Assembly (NCBI RefSeq): GCF_000311725.1
Contig: NZ_HE978513.1
Location: 15,174-79,173, forward strand
DNA from: Robertmurraya massiliosenegalensis JC6
Lineage (GTDB): Bacteria; Bacillota; Bacilli; Bacillales; Cytobacillaceae
Length of the DNA: 64,000 bases
Direction: 5' to 3'
Every line of letters starts with the position of its first letter. Within the stretch, counting starts at the first letter, position 1. Below the pieces are notes generated by a model that saw only the letters and a program-made list of their open reading frames with translations, made no database searches and was not told the DNA's origin. Positions 8,106 through 17,891 of the stretch are shown piece after piece. Made by a program: the position numbers and the translations under genes.

Positions 8106-8894
8106 CTACATTCTTTTCTTCTCTCTTTCTCGTTCCTTATCCCCTTTATACTTTCTCCAACCGACATAGGATAATGTAACGATGATAATACTACCTGTTG
8201 TAATAATCACCCACCAAAGAGAAGGATCTGCTTCATCTTCGGACATCTGATTAAACAGATCCTTTAAATCCGTTTCTAAAGAGACGAGTTCCTGTTGGCT
8301 TTCTTCGTCCGTTAATAATCGTGGCCGGTATTCATCAATGAAATGAATTCTGGCGTCAATTTGTTGGACTCTTTGCACAGGAACATCTAGTTTCATACTA
8401 GGATAAATCACTTCATAAAGTGACAGAAAAGAATTTAAATGGGAATGGAAATTCTCACTGTTTCCCTCTAATGCTGCATCCTTCATTCCGCCAAATACAG
8501 CCATCATCGGGCCTTCCATTTCGGTCCATAATGGCTCTTTAGTTGATGTGATCGCATCCATCGCTAAACGAAATTTGGTCACTCGATTAATTCGTTCATC
8601 ATGAGCCAAATTCCCGTTTCCCATGGCTGCAATGGCTTCATCTTGCGCAAGCGTTACAATTCGTAATTCATCTATTGAGAAACCGTGACTTTCCATTGTA
8701 TAGGCAAGAAACTCATTTGAAAAATACTCAAGAAGCTTCTTTGCATCTTCGTATCTCGATGATTTCACCAATTGTAGAGCTTCATCAGAAATTTGATCAA
8801 GCTTTTCAATAGAGGAAATATGATGATTTGCTTGTATAGTTACCGGTGTAAGTATTAGGATTACAATTAAAAATATAGCGGCTTTTAGCTTCAT
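8106..8894 (-). CDS. ypjB: Sporulation protein YpjB
   Basis: The 262-residue protein has an N-terminal signal/anchor segment (residues 5-22) and a C-terminal membrane helix (about 225-247, ITTGSIIIVTLSYVGW) followed by a highly charged KGDKEREREKKRM tail. The helical domain between them would lie outside the cytoplasmic membrane. Length, topology and position after ypjA match YpjB of Bacillus subtilis (about 264 residues), a conserved sporulation-associated protein whose molecular role is unknown. ATG 8894 is chosen because AGGAGGGA sits seven bases upstream. It is the last gene of the conserved block before the mobile-element cluster. Confidence 0.85.
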   Translation of the reverse strand: MKLKAAIFLIVILILTPVTIQANHHISSIEKLDQISDEALQLVKSSRYEDAKKLLEYFSNEFLAYTMESHGFSIDELRIVTLAQDEAIAAMGNGNLAHDERINRVTKFRLAMDAITSTKEPLWTEMEGPMMAVFGGMKDAALEGNSENFHSHLNSFLSLYEVIYPSMKLDVPVQRVQQIDARIHFIDEYRPRLLTDEESQQELVSLETDLKDLFNQMSEDEADPSLWWVIITTGSIIIVTLSYVGWRKYKGDKEREREKKRM

Positions 8895-8976
8895 ACTTGT
8901 CCCTCCTCACATTACTATTAAATGGTATGAGAACTTGGACAAGGTTAGACCAAAAATATTGGTGCTAGCTGCTAAT

Positions 8977-9570
8977 TCACTTTAGCTGTAGTGTAAAACG
9001 AGTCTTTCTTAAACCAAAATAATAAGCTATCGCAATAGAAGCGATACTTAGCCAAAAAGTGAAGTAACCGATTTGTGGAATATAGTCATCTAGCATATGA
9101 TATCGCGGCATCATAAAAAAGACATAATCAATCACATCATTATGTAATGTCCATATAGCAGCAACTACCAGGTGCCATAACTTAAATCGGTAAAATGGAG
9201 CATATAATATCCCTTGTATCGCCATGGCACCGTGTGATAGTACAAGCATCATTCCGATTCCATCAATTTCACCGTTGATCATAAATACCAATACATTCAT
9301 GACAACGGCCCAAATACCGTATTTAAAAAGCGTCACCATTGCTAATGTTTCAAATAGTGGCCAATTTCTGCCGAGTAAAAAAGCGATGAGCACAAATAAG
9401 AAAAAAAGGCTGGCTGTTGGACTATCTGGTACAAACGCTAGAAAAATGGGTGGGGTAGCTGCCAATTGACTTTTATACCAATAGTATCCATAAACCGTAC
9501 CGAAAAAATTAACGATTAATAGTAAAGATAGAATTGAGCGATTAGCTAAAAGCGAGTACATCCATTTCAA
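8977..9570 (-). CDS. ypjA: DUF1405 membrane protein YpjA
   Basis: This 197-residue integral membrane protein has about six predicted helices and a short cytoplasmic end (RKTRFTLQLK). It belongs to the DUF1405 family, found in Bacillaceae next to qcrC and ypjB; no biochemical function is known. The start is taken as TTG 9570 because GAGGTG lies seven bases upstream. The first ATG (9561) would be 16 bases from that site, which is too far. It lies 131 bases downstream of qcrC and 82 upstream of ypjB. Confidence 0.8.
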   Translation of the reverse strand: MKWMYSLLANRSILSLLLIVNFFGTVYGYYWYKSQLAATPPIFLAFVPDSPTASLFFLFVLIAFLLGRNWPLFETLAMVTLFKYGIWAVVMNVLVFMINGEIDGIGMMLVLSHGAMAIQGILYAPFYRFKLWHLVVAAIWTLHNDVIDYVFFMMPRYHMLDDYIPQIGYFTFWLSIASIAIAYYFGLRKTRFTLQLK

Positions 9571-9660
9571 TATATTTCACCTCATTATATTTTCCACATC
9601 TTTCTTATAGTAACATATTTCCTTTGTGAACCGATTGTTTTATCATCCTTTTAACTAGAT

Positions 9661-9692
9661 AGAAAAAAGCTGACGAAGTTATCGTCAGCTTT
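9661..9692 (-). terminator. Rho-independent terminator after qcrC
   Basis: AAAGCTGACGA pairs with TCGTCAGCTTT around a five-base loop and is followed on the minus strand by a run of T. It ends the qcrABC operon. Confidence 0.85.
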
Positions 9693-9701
9693 AACATACT
9701 A

Positions 9702-10472
9702 TTATTCACTTTCAAGCGTAGAGATGAATTCAGCCAATGTTTGTAGCTCTTCATCAGTACCTTGGAACAATCCTGCTGGCATAGCACCACGACCGTTTTG
9801 TGCAATTTCAGCAACTTCTTCAGGTGTTAAACCAGTATCAATAAGCGGTGGTGAACCTGCTCCACCTTGCAGATCTCCTCCATGGCAAGTCACACAACCA
9901 TTTGCTTCAAAAATCTTATAGCCATCAGATTCTTTATCAATTTCTGCTTCTGCTACAATCTGACCTTGGAGTTTGGCAGCTTCCCAGTCATGCTGGTCTA
10001 CTGATTCCCAAGTAAGGTACGTAATACCTGCTAGTGCTAGAAGCATAAAGCCTGTTGCTAATGGACGCTTTGACGGGCGACGCTCTGGGCCTCTATCAAT
10101 GAATGGTGCGAGTAATAATGCACCAAAAGCAAGTCCAGGAATAACAAGAGCTCCGATAATATTATAAGGACCTGATGCGAAAGAATACTTCAATAGCTGA
10201 TACAAGAATAAGAAATACCAGTCAGGTAATGGAATATATGCTGTGTCACTTGGATCTGCAATTTTTTCGAGCGGTGGTTGATGCGCCGCAGTTAAACATA
10301 AAAATCCAACAAGAAAAACAGCACCGATCAGCCATTCTTTTAAAAGAAAGTTTGGCCAAAACGCCTCTGTTTTACCAGGATATTCCGAATAATCCTTTGG
10401 TATATTCGGTTTTCGACCTGAAGCTGCGACACGTGAATCTCCCACAAACTTCATACCTTTTCCACGATGCAT
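9702..10472 (-). CDS. qcrC: Menaquinol-cytochrome c reductase cytochrome b/c subunit QcrC
   Basis: QcrC is the fused subunit of the Bacillus bc-type complex. Its N-terminal half corresponds to subunit IV of b6f complexes (helices 3-4, with the quinol-site PLPDWYFLFLYQ block), and its C-terminal half is a membrane-tethered cytochrome c domain. The heme-binding motif CVTCH is near residue 190, and the likely axial Met lies in GAMPAG. It passes electrons from menaquinol toward cytochrome c on the outer face of the membrane. The start is ATG 10472 (MHRGKGMKFVGDSRV), which has AAAGGAGGGG upstream and matches B. subtilis; an upstream in-frame start would place the ribosome site inside the gene. Confidence 0.95.
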   Translation of the reverse strand: MHRGKGMKFVGDSRVAASGRKPNIPKDYSEYPGKTEAFWPNFLLKEWLIGAVFLVGFLCLTAAHQPPLEKIADPSDTAYIPLPDWYFLFLYQLLKYSFASGPYNIIGALVIPGLAFGALLLAPFIDRGPERRPSKRPLATGFMLLALAGITYLTWESVDQHDWEAAKLQGQIVAEAEIDKESDGYKIFEANGCVTCHGGDLQGGAGSPPLIDTGLTPEEVAEIAQNGRGAMPAGLFQGTDEELQTLAEFISTLESE

Positions 10473-10523
10473 TGAACAATTCCCCTCCTTTAAGTCATTC
10501 ACAAATCATGCGTGTTTATGATT

Positions 10524-11198
10524 TTACAATGGACCTGAAATACCTTGTTTACGAATCATCATAAAGTGGGCAGCCATCAATGCAAACAATGCAGCAGGTA
10601 AGAAGAATACATGGATTGCAAAGAATCGAGTAATTGTCTGTGCACCTATAATATCTGAGTGTCCTGCAATTAGGATCTTCAAATATTCACCTATGAATGG
10701 AACTGATTCGATAATGGTAATCGTTACCTTTGTTGCAAATAACGCTTTCATATCCCATGGTAATAAATAACCTGTTAAACCAAGGGCAAGCATGACGAAG
10801 AAAATAAGTACTCCAACAATCCAGTTAAGCTCACGTGGTTTCTTATAAGCTCCTTGGAAGAAAACACGTAACGTATGTAAAAACATCATTACGATAACTA
10901 AGCTAGCACCCCAGTGGTGCATCCCGCGGACAATCTGTCCGAAAGCAACTTCGTTTTGTAAATAATAGATGGATTCCCATGCATTTTTAATATCTGGAAC
11001 GTAGTACATCGTTAAGAACATACCAGACAATATTTGAATTACCGTAACAAAGAACGTTAGTCCACCGAAACAGTACACAAATGCAGAGAAGTGATGTGCA
11101 GGGTTTACATGTTCAGGTACTTCATGGTCTGCAATATCCCGCCACAAAGGCGTAATATCTAAACGCTCGTCTACCCAATCATAAATTTTATTCAACAA
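10524..11198 (-). CDS. qcrB: Menaquinol-cytochrome c reductase cytochrome b subunit QcrB
   Basis: QcrB (224 residues) is the four-helix cytochrome b of the b6f-like menaquinol oxidase. It carries two b hemes across the cytoplasmic membrane. The paired histidines of helices 2 and 4 are visible (RGMHHWGASLV, HTLRVF and the later FFAIHVFFLP, MAAHFMMIRKQG). Cys43-type covalent heme attachment seen in b6f-like proteins is plausible but not checked. It lies three bases after qcrA and 51 before qcrC, so all three are one transcript. Confidence 0.95.
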   Translation of the reverse strand: MLNKIYDWVDERLDITPLWRDIADHEVPEHVNPAHHFSAFVYCFGGLTFFVTVIQILSGMFLTMYYVPDIKNAWESIYYLQNEVAFGQIVRGMHHWGASLVIVMMFLHTLRVFFQGAYKKPRELNWIVGVLIFFVMLALGLTGYLLPWDMKALFATKVTITIIESVPFIGEYLKILIAGHSDIIGAQTITRFFAIHVFFLPAALFALMAAHFMMIRKQGISGPL

Positions 11199-11201
11199 GA
11201 T

Positions 11202-11708
11202 TTACGCCTCCTTTCGCGGTTCTGCTTTACCTAAAGCTAAGTAACCGTCAGCATCTTTGTAAGGATACACGTCTAATGGAGCTGCTGGTGGTGTACCAGG
11301 TACGTTTGTACCATCCTTTGTATATAGCCCATTATGACATGGACAGAAGAAATGTTCAGGGTGTGTCTCATCCTTATTCCAGTCAACTGTACAACCTAAA
11401 TGTTTACAAACTGGAGATAATGCGATAATTTCACCTTTCTCATCCTTGTATACCCAAGCAGTATTTGTTACTTCTGAAGTGTACCAAGCATCTTTTTGTT
11501 CAAATGTAAAGTCAACGCGAACTGGTTCATTGGAAATTTCATCAATTTTTTGGTTTGTAACAATAAAATCACCAGCTGCATTGTGCTTCAAAACTGGGTC
11601 AACTGCAAATCGGACCATTGGCATTAACATTCCTGCAGCCATAAATCCACCTACACCAGTAAGAGTATAGTTTAGGAATTGACGTCTTGTTACGCGTTGT
11701 TTGCTCAT
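11202..11708 (-). CDS. qcrA: Rieske iron-sulfur subunit QcrA of menaquinol-cytochrome c reductase
   Basis: This protein of 168 residues has a twin-arginine-like leader (RVTRRQFLNYT) and a single anchoring helix, then the Rieske fold. The [2Fe-2S] ligands are in the CKHLGC and CPCHNG boxes (about residues 115 and 135). It accepts electrons from menaquinol on the outer side of the membrane. The start is ATG 11708, with GAGGGGGG closely upstream; the longer in-frame extension has no ribosome site. It is the first gene of qcrABC, with a sigma-A-like promoter at 11783-11811. Confidence 0.95.
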   Translation of the reverse strand: MSKQRVTRRQFLNYTLTGVGGFMAAGMLMPMVRFAVDPVLKHNAAGDFIVTNQKIDEISNEPVRVDFTFEQKDAWYTSEVTNTAWVYKDEKGEIIALSPVCKHLGCTVDWNKDETHPEHFFCPCHNGLYTKDGTNVPGTPPAAPLDVYPYKDADGYLALGKAEPRKEA

Positions 11709-11782
11709 ACCTTTCCCCCCTCTATCATGAAATGGTAGTCCAACGGACATAAATAAACACAATATAAAACTAGGACATAACA

Positions 11783-11811
11783 ATGATATATCAATCTATA
11801 CTTTAGGTCAA
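11783..11811 (-). promoter_or_regulatory. Sigma-A-type promoter of qcrABC
   Basis: On the minus strand TTGACC and TATCAT are separated by 17 bases. The expected start site is near 11776, giving a leader of about 68 bases to qcrA. Confidence 0.5.
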
Positions 11812-11857
11812 TATAATAAATTGCTAAAGGATGGGTGCTGAGTGATTAATATCTCCA

Positions 11858-12322
11858 TTAGTCATTATTTTGCCACTTTTTCACAAATAAATGAATCAAT
11901 TGACTAATTTGATCCTCTAAAATTTGATTTCGATACTTATCATCCATGCTTTCCAGTGGTAGAGATGGTAACCAAATCAATGTTCCCTCTAGTTTTTCCT
12001 CTAATGATCTCCAATCACTATCAGATGTGATGTAGAAAATATGCTTGAATCCATACTTCTTAAACTCAGTTTCCCAATGGTTGATTAATTGTAAACGCCT
12101 ATCATCAGAATCACTCTTTAAATAGGGATAACCAGGAAGCATCATGAGCCTCCCTTTAAATTGGCGCTCTAGGGGAATGTTTAATAGAGAGATAAATTCA
12201 GTCATTGATGCTGATTGCTTGATATCGTCGCCAAACGATATAGGTAGCAGCGGTAACACGACCGTGTCTACATATTCTTTCGCTCCCAAATACATGTCAA
12301 TATCATTTGAAACCCATTTCAT
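11858..12322 (-). CDS. ypiF: DUF2487 protein YpiF
   Basis: This soluble protein of 154 residues belongs to DUF2487, a Bacillus family found between ypiB and qcrA. The sequence has an even mix of charged residues, no signal peptide and no membrane segment. Its role is unknown; linkage with qcr genes suggests but does not prove a connection with respiration. ATG 12322 is preferred over the GTG three codons earlier because TTGGAGTG sits at good spacing before the ATG and overlaps the GTG. Confidence 0.8.
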   Translation of the reverse strand: MKWVSNDIDMYLGAKEYVDTVVLPLLPISFGDDIKQSASMTEFISLLNIPLERQFKGRLMMLPGYPYLKSDSDDRRLQLINHWETEFKKYGFKHIFYITSDSDWRSLEEKLEGTLIWLPSLPLESMDDKYRNQILEDQISQLIHLFVKKWQNND

Positions 12323-12392
12323 TTCTATCACTCCAAGCTAATAAATTCCTTCTTATCATATCATTTCAGTGGTAGCTGGACAAAGATGACGC

Positions 12393-12422
12393 AAAAATAA
12401 TAGCCTGCAAAATTGCAGGCTA
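12393..12422 (-). terminator. Rho-independent terminator after ypiB
   Basis: AGCCTGCA pairs with TGCAGGCT around AAAT/ATTT and is followed on the minus strand by ATTATTTTT. It separates ypiB from ypiF. Confidence 0.7.
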
Positions 12423-12452
12423 CCAGTCTTATTCATTTCATATCAAGTAAAT

Positions 12453-12995
12453 TTACTTTAGGCGACTTAATTTTTTTGTTAAATCCTCAAACGCTTCCTT
12501 ATCTTGATTGTCCAGAGCTTCATCAATTAAATGAAGCAATTTTTCTCTCTGAAAATTTTTCAGCGTAGATGAGAGAAATTTTTCAGCTATGAGTCGGTCT
12601 TTTTCACTGATTTGCAGGCTTTTAGGCATGAACGGATTCTCTTCCAAGACGGCAGCATATTGATGGGCTTTATTTGATGCATGGAAATTGAGTTGAATAT
12701 AGATTTCTTCATCCCTATTCAAGCGAATATCATGGAAAGATTTTTCTGCATCTGTTGTCATTACATTCTCTTTGTAAAAACGGAACGGTACCTCATCAAC
12801 ACAATGAGTGGACATCACTAAGCCACGAGGACAATACTGAGCTTGCTCAACAAAATGGACTTTTTCCATGAGCCCATCATGACTCATTAAATAATTTAAA
12901 ATCCACACACACTCGCGTCTCTTCAATTGGTAGTGATTCAGGAACCAGCGAATAAAATCCTTTTTCTCGTTGACAGATACAGGGGTCTTCATCAT
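12453..12995 (-). CDS. ypiB: UPF0302/IDEAL-domain protein YpiB
   Basis: YpiB has an N-terminal UPF0302 domain (residues 1-120, with the very conserved [20 protein letters not shown] start and [10 protein letters not shown]) and a C-terminal IDEAL motif ([14 protein letters not shown], about residue 155). IDEAL motifs are found in several Bacillus adaptor or regulatory proteins; the exact function of YpiB is not settled. Length (180) is that of the family. Two ATG codons are adjacent: GGAGGG is four bases from the first and seven from the second (12992), so the second may be used. Confidence 0.9.
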   Translation of the reverse strand: MMKTPVSVNEKKDFIRWFLNHYQLKRRECVWILNYLMSHDGLMEKVHFVEQAQYCPRGLVMSTHCVDEVPFRFYKENVMTTDAEKSFHDIRLNRDEEIYIQLNFHASNKAHQYAAVLEENPFMPKSLQISEKDRLIAEKFLSSTLKNFQREKLLHLIDEALDNQDKEAFEDLTKKLSRLK

Positions 12996-13100
12996 TTTCC
13001 CTCCTCTGCGTACAACTATTTTTAATGAACCATTACGAATGAAAAATGGCTGTGAACGAAATATGCATACTTTCTAATATATCATGTACGAATAAACAAG

Positions 13101-14363
13101 CTATCCTTCATCAGATAGTCTTTGCACGACTTCAGCAAATTCTTCATTTGATGGATCGTTTGCTAATAATACATTAAATATTTCGGCAGCGTCATCTCGT
13201 TTTCCTTCTTCCATTAGAAAGTATCCATAATCTGTGAGAAACTCTTGATCATTCTTTAAAAAATTATATGCAAGTTGGTATTTGTTTAATGCCTGTGAAT
13301 ATTTTTCTAAATTTTGTAAAGCAACTGCCTCATCCCAAATCATATGGGGTTCTTCAATGCCATTAGACTCGAAAATTCCAACGATCTCTAACACATCTTC
13401 GTATCTTTCATGATGAAGGAATAGTTTATTAATGGTTAAGCCTGCCTCAATAAATTCAGGATCCAGTACGAGCGCCTGTCTTAAAAAGACCTCCGCTTCG
13501 TCTTCCTTTCCAAGCTTCAGCGCTATTTTCCCACCAATGAAATACAGTTCTTTATTATATTCATCATAGCGCAAGCCCTCTTGGATCGTTTCAAAACTTA
13601 GCTCAAGCTCTTCTTCTCGCTCATACGCTTTGGCTAAATAAAGGTATAAGGAATGATACTCATGATCAAGCTCTTTAAGCTCTGTAAATTTCTCAATGGC
13701 CGTCTTGGTCATCCCAGCTTGAAGTGCTGTAAAGGCATAATGGAAAAGCGTGTTAATTTCTAAGCTTTCATCCAACGCTCTCTCATAATGAGGAAGAGCC
13801 TCTTCAAAAGCACCACCAGCACTATAGGCATCTCCAAGTCTTTGATTTATGCTGACTCCAGCTATTTCTTTCTCCACAGGCAAGACTTTCTTATATGACT
13901 TTATCGCTTCAATAAATCTACCTTGCTCTAAATATAGTTCTCCTAGAGCAAAATCAACAATCACTTCATTAGGCAAGACCGATTTTGCTTTAAGCAATTT
14001 TTGCTCACTAACTTCATAAAGTCCTTCCATTTGATAAAGATCTGCTTGTAAAAGCAAACTCTCTGGAAAACTTGGATCAGTGTCTCTGATTTTATCGAGT
14101 GTTTGGAGAGCTTCGTCTTCTTTTCCTTGTTCCAAACAGATTTCAGCCAGTGTAACAAGAATTTCCCCTTCCTCAGGATACGCTTCAAGAAGTCGCTCAT
14201 AGAGCGCTTTTGCTTCATCTAAAAACCCATAATGAAATAGTTCTTCACCGAGAAGCAGTCTCTCATCATTTGTCCCATTTCTTAGTATTGCTTCATATTT
14301 TTTAATGGCTTCCTCATGTTGACCATTTTCTAATAGTGTAATAATTTTACTAATCTTGTCCAT
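13101..14363 (-). CDS. ypiA: Tetratricopeptide-repeat protein YpiA
   Basis: This 420-residue acidic protein consists almost wholly of tetratricopeptide repeats, about ten to eleven helix pairs with the usual G/A and Y/F positions (e.g. ALGELYLEQGRFIEAIKSYKKVL is one unit). TPR arrays bind partner proteins. YpiA is conserved at this position in Bacillus and no partner is established. No signal peptide is present. The ATG at 14363 has AAAGGATT upstream. Confidence 0.9.
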   Translation of the reverse strand: MDKISKIITLLENGQHEEAIKKYEAILRNGTNDERLLLGEELFHYGFLDEAKALYERLLEAYPEEGEILVTLAEICLEQGKEDEALQTLDKIRDTDPSFPESLLLQADLYQMEGLYEVSEQKLLKAKSVLPNEVIVDFALGELYLEQGRFIEAIKSYKKVLPVEKEIAGVSINQRLGDAYSAGGAFEEALPHYERALDESLEINTLFHYAFTALQAGMTKTAIEKFTELKELDHEYHSLYLYLAKAYEREEELELSFETIQEGLRYDEYNKELYFIGGKIALKLGKEDEAEVFLRQALVLDPEFIEAGLTINKLFLHHERYEDVLEIVGIFESNGIEEPHMIWDEAVALQNLEKYSQALNKYQLAYNFLKNDQEFLTDYGYFLMEEGKRDDAAEIFNVLLANDPSNEEFAEVVQRLSDEG

Positions 14364-14446
14364 TTAGCAATCCTTTCGCATTTCCTATTTTGCTTTCTAT
14401 CTACATTATAATGGAATTTGCTAAATTCTACTCGTAATAAGACTTT

Positions 14447-15349
14447 TTAATTAACGCGAAAAAAAGCCGGAGTTTTTATGAGGACATATTCTCCATAGCC
14501 TGGTCGGAAGTGTACATCCTTTCCTGCTCGAATGACCGTACCTTTATGAACCGTCACGAGTAAACGCTTATCCACTTGTTGAAACAAATCTCGTTCACAA
14601 ATTTCTTTCTCAGAAACATCCTTTCCATATAGATTATAACTGACTTCTCCACCATGATGTATCGCTGATTTAACTGGATAAATACCCATTTTACATAAAT
14701 TCTCATGAGAAATAGGGACATTCTCTTCTAACTCATGCTCAATATAAGGGATTTTCTCTTTATGAAGCAGCTCTCTCCACGTAACCTCTAATTGATTCTT
14801 CTTTTTCTCATTATCACTGACAAAAATGGGGATAAGAGGGCTGTTATATGGAAACATCGCCTCCCTTAACCATCCCCACGGAATTTCTTTGAGCTGGTAC
14901 TCATCTTCTACCTCAACAAATATAGCTGGAATCTTGGCCCGTTTACATTTGATGAGAAAACTCGTTGTTAAAAGTCGAATTGGAATTTTCACACCAACGG
15001 TATAATCAATCGGACTATTTAGAAGTGTTGTTTTCATCTTAGTAAATGCAGACTGTAATAAATACTCTTTGTCAATTTCCACATAAGTTAAAAACATCGT
15101 ACTACCTTTTGTAATAAGTTCATTGATAAAAAATTTCTTCATATCTTGAAAAGAAGAATCACATGGAAATCGAGGACAAAAAAGGATATGGGGTGGGGTC
15201 ATCACATAAGAACTGGCATTTACTCTCATATAAGAAAATCGTTCAAAAGAGGGCCTGATGGAATCAATTCGATCCGCTTTAATCAGCAAAGAACTCTGCT
15301 CAAGTCTGTCGTCTTTTAGCAAATTGGCATTTTCGATGATATAGGTCAT
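14447..15349 (-). CDS. Amidohydrolase-like protein lacking metal ligands, function unknown
   Basis: This is a 300-residue protein. The first 35 residues (IIENANLLKDDRLEQSSLLIKADRIDSI) look like the small beta composite domain that opens amidohydrolases such as imidazolonepropionase, and the last 50 (ERDLFQQVDKRLLVTVHKGTVIRAG) look like its closing half. Between them I see no HxH metal-binding motif and only about 200 residues instead of a full TIM barrel, so it is probably not a working hydrolase. There is no signal peptide or membrane helix. It is co-directional with aroA (110 bases downstream, beyond a terminator) and ypiA. B. subtilis has no gene here. AAAGGGTGG precedes the ATG. The family link is weak. 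Confidence 0.5.
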   Translation of the reverse strand: MTYIIENANLLKDDRLEQSSLLIKADRIDSIRPSFERFSYMRVNASSYVMTPPHILFCPRFPCDSSFQDMKKFFINELITKGSTMFLTYVEIDKEYLLQSAFTKMKTTLLNSPIDYTVGVKIPIRLLTTSFLIKCKRAKIPAIFVEVEDEYQLKEIPWGWLREAMFPYNSPLIPIFVSDNEKKKNQLEVTWRELLHKEKIPYIEHELEENVPISHENLCKMGIYPVKSAIHHGGEVSYNLYGKDVSEKEICERDLFQQVDKRLLVTVHKGTVIRAGKDVHFRPGYGEYVLIKTPAFFRVN

Positions 15350-15434
15350 AAAACCACCCTTTTAATCAGTCTTATGACAAACTATGCTTGTACAAAAATA
15401 ATTATGCCTTGATTCATCGAAAAGGTGGAAGTCT

Positions 15435-15475
15435 CAAAAAACAAAAAAGAGCTGCTAATTAACTTAGCAGGCTCT
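15435..15475 (-). terminator. Terminator at the end of aroA
   Basis: AGAGCCTGCTAA pairs imperfectly with TTAGCAGCTCT on the minus strand and a T-rich run follows. The stem overlaps the last codons of aroA and ends the aromatic operon. Confidence 0.7.
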
Positions 15476-16745
15476 GTAAATGCTCGAAAAAGTTTGGATA
15501 AGAAACAGAAATGGCTTCGATGTTTTCTAATCTCACTTCCTTTTCGCAAATGAGGGCAGCGACGGCAAGCATCATCCCAATTCGGTGATCCCCGTGACTA
15601 CTTACTGTCCCTCCTGTCAGCTCTTGGTTACCGTAAATAATCATCCCATCATTCGTTGATTCGATTTTGACACCGAGTTTTTGTAACTCATGAACGACAG
15701 TGTCGATCCGATTCGTCTCTTTCACCTTTAGTTCTTCCGCATCTTTTATAATCGTTACGCCATCCGCTTGGGTTGCAAGAAGGGCAATAATCGGGATTTC
15801 ATCAATTAAACGCGGGATGATACTACCTTCGATCGTTATTCCTTTTAAAGATGAAGTTTTAATGATTAGATCACCCGTCGGCTCAAAGGCAGCTTTTTCA
15901 TTTACGATCTGGAGGTCCGCTCCCATTTCTTTCAACACATCGATAATCCCTGTTCGAGTCGGGTTAAGTCCTACATTTTTCAATATAATTTCACTGTTAG
16001 AAACAATTGCTCCTGCAACTAAAAAAAAGGCAGCAGAGGAAATATCCCCTGGAACTTGAACATGAGTCCCTTTTAACTCTTGTCCACCCTGAACTTTAAC
16101 TGCAAGTCCATCTACTTGAATTTCTCCACCAAAGTGTCGAATCATTCTTTCTGTATGATCACGCGTTTTTGACGACTCCAAAACGGTCGTTTCACCTTTA
16201 GCTTGAAGGCCTGCTAAAAGAATCGCAGACTTCACCTGGGCACTGGCGACAGGTAATTCATATTCTATCCCTTCCAGGTTTCCTCCTCGTACAGAGATTG
16301 GCGTATATTCCCCATCGTTTCTCCCATCGATTTTCGCCCCTAAACTTAATAAAGGTTTCGTCACCCTTGTCATCGGTCTCTTCCCGATAGATTGATCACC
16401 TATAAGTGTAGAAAAAAATGGACGTCCTGCCAAAATTCCAAGCATAAGCCTAATCGTTGTACCTGAGTTCCCTACATCAAGTACTTCACTTGGCTCCTGC
16501 AGTCCACTAAATCCTTTTCCATAAATCGTAGCTTTGTCCCCTTCTTGTTCAATTTCAACTCCTAATTTTCGAAAACAAGAAATCGTACTTAAACAATCAT
16601 CCCCTGTTAAAAAATTCGATACCGTTGTCGTCCCATTTGCAATAGCTCCAAACATAATAGAACGGTGGGAAATCGACTTGTCTCCTGGTATGACAATTTG
16701 ACCTTGAAGTTTGTCTACATTTATTTGCAATGATGTTGTTTTCAT
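15459..16745 (-). CDS. aroA: 3-phosphoshikimate 1-carboxyvinyltransferase (EPSP synthase)
   Basis: The enzyme joins shikimate 3-phosphate and phosphoenolpyruvate to make EPSP, the sixth step of the shikimate pathway. At 428 residues it has full length. Visible signatures are [10 protein letters not shown] near the N-terminus (phosphate-binding Lys and Ser), [15 protein letters not shown] near 90-105, and KETNRIDTV and SHGDHRIGM in the C-terminal domain. It is the last gene of the aroC-aroB-aroH-hisC-tyrA-aroA run (named aroE in B. subtilis). AGAGGTGAG precedes the ATG. Twelve bases separate it from tyrA. Confidence 0.97.
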   Translation of the reverse strand: MKTTSLQINVDKLQGQIVIPGDKSISHRSIMFGAIANGTTTVSNFLTGDDCLSTISCFRKLGVEIEQEGDKATIYGKGFSGLQEPSEVLDVGNSGTTIRLMLGILAGRPFFSTLIGDQSIGKRPMTRVTKPLLSLGAKIDGRNDGEYTPISVRGGNLEGIEYELPVASAQVKSAILLAGLQAKGETTVLESSKTRDHTERMIRHFGGEIQVDGLAVKVQGGQELKGTHVQVPGDISSAAFFLVAGAIVSNSEIILKNVGLNPTRTGIIDVLKEMGADLQIVNEKAAFEPTGDLIIKTSSLKGITIEGSIIPRLIDEIPIIALLATQADGVTIIKDAEELKVKETNRIDTVVHELQKLGVKIESTNDGMIIYGNQELTGGTVSSHGDHRIGMMLAVAALICEKEVRLENIEAISVSYPNFFEHLQSLLS

Positions 16746-16756
16746 TTGCTCACCTC

Positions 16757-17863
16757 TTATATCCCTGTAGATGTATCATAATTGGTATAATGGCGAATGC
16801 ACTTTTCCGCGCGCTCCCGATCCTCTTCTGTTTGAAAACTAATGACGAGGATCCCAAATACTTCTTCTCTCGTTTCACGAATACGGATGTTTGTTAAATT
16901 GATTTTTTCTTTTGCTAAATAGCCTGTAATTTCGGAAATAACCCCAGGGTAATCAGGAACATCTACAAATAAATCGTAGAACGCCGGGATTGCCCCTTTT
17001 TCTTTTACAGGCATCTCATCACGAAAACGTTTTGCTTGTGAAAAATATTGAAAGATATCATCCTCATTTTCATTCGCTAACATATTCGTTACTCTTGCCA
17101 TTTCTTCCTGCCATTCCGTTAACAACTGTAAAAGGACGTCTTTATTATGTAAGGAAATATCCCGCCACATATCCGGGCTACTAGAGGCAATCCTCGTAAT
17201 ATCACGAAATCCTCCTGCAGCAAGTCGCGTAACTAAACTTTGGTGCTGACTCGTTCTTTCTGCCTGATGAACGAGAGAAGCCGCAATGACATGGGGAAAA
17301 TGACTTATAACACCTGTTAAGTAGTCATGTTCTTGAGGCAGTACCTGAAGAAATTTAGCTTTTGTTCCTTTTAACCACACTTTTAATCGTTCAACTGCCT
17401 CTTTATCCGTGTCAGCCTCTGGTGTCAGTAAGTAAAAAGCATTTTCAAAAAGAATTGACTTTGCTGCTTGAACGCCACTTTTATGGGAACCTGCCATCGG
17501 GTGTCCACCGATAAAAGTATACCCTTTTTCAGTAAGAGAGACTGCCTTTTTCACGATTTCCATTTTTGTACTTCCAGCATCAGAAATAATGACTCTTTTC
17601 TTGAGCGGAAGCTGACTGAGAAGCTCGATCATTTTTTCAATCTTTTTCACTGGCGTGGCAATTAAGATAAGGTCAGCATCAACTGCACCCATCTCCAGAT
17701 CATCCACTATTTCATCTACAACTCCAAGCATTATTGCTAATCTTGCTTGTTTCTTATTTATATCATAGCCTATGATTTTTGCTTGCGGATGCTCATGCTT
17801 AATACAAAGAGCCAATGAACCCCCGATGAGTCCAAGCCCGACAATCAATACACGACCTTTCAA
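16757..17863 (-). CDS. tyrA: Prephenate dehydrogenase
   Basis: The enzyme oxidises and decarboxylates prephenate to 4-hydroxyphenylpyruvate in tyrosine synthesis. The N-terminal Rossmann fold shows [11 protein letters not shown], the substrate region [12 protein letters not shown] lies near 130, and a C-terminal ACT domain ([20 protein letters not shown], from about 295) is the likely tyrosine-sensing part. TTG 17863 is preferred because AGGTGATC ends just before it and the B. subtilis protein starts at the equivalent place. ATG 17881 is in frame but lacks a ribosome site. A nested hairpin lies between hisC and this gene. Confidence 0.93.
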   Translation of the reverse strand: MKGRVLIVGLGLIGGSLALCIKHEHPQAKIIGYDINKKQARLAIMLGVVDEIVDDLEMGAVDADLILIATPVKKIEKMIELLSQLPLKKRVIISDAGSTKMEIVKKAVSLTEKGYTFIGGHPMAGSHKSGVQAAKSILFENAFYLLTPEADTDKEAVERLKVWLKGTKAKFLQVLPQEHDYLTGVISHFPHVIAASLVHQAERTSQHQSLVTRLAAGGFRDITRIASSSPDMWRDISLHNKDVLLQLLTEWQEEMARVTNMLANENEDDIFQYFSQAKRFRDEMPVKEKGAIPAFYDLFVDVPDYPGVISEITGYLAKEKINLTNIRIRETREEVFGILVISFQTEEDRERAEKCIRHYTNYDTSTGI

Positions 17864-17891
17864 GGGATCACCTGCTTTCATAATTGCTAAC

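Noticed and set aside
10175-10564. 129-codon plus-strand frame
   Set aside because: It is antisense to qcrC and the end of qcrB, has no ribosome site and no recognisable residues.
15700-16059. 119-codon plus-strand frame
   Set aside because: Antisense to aroA with no start signal.
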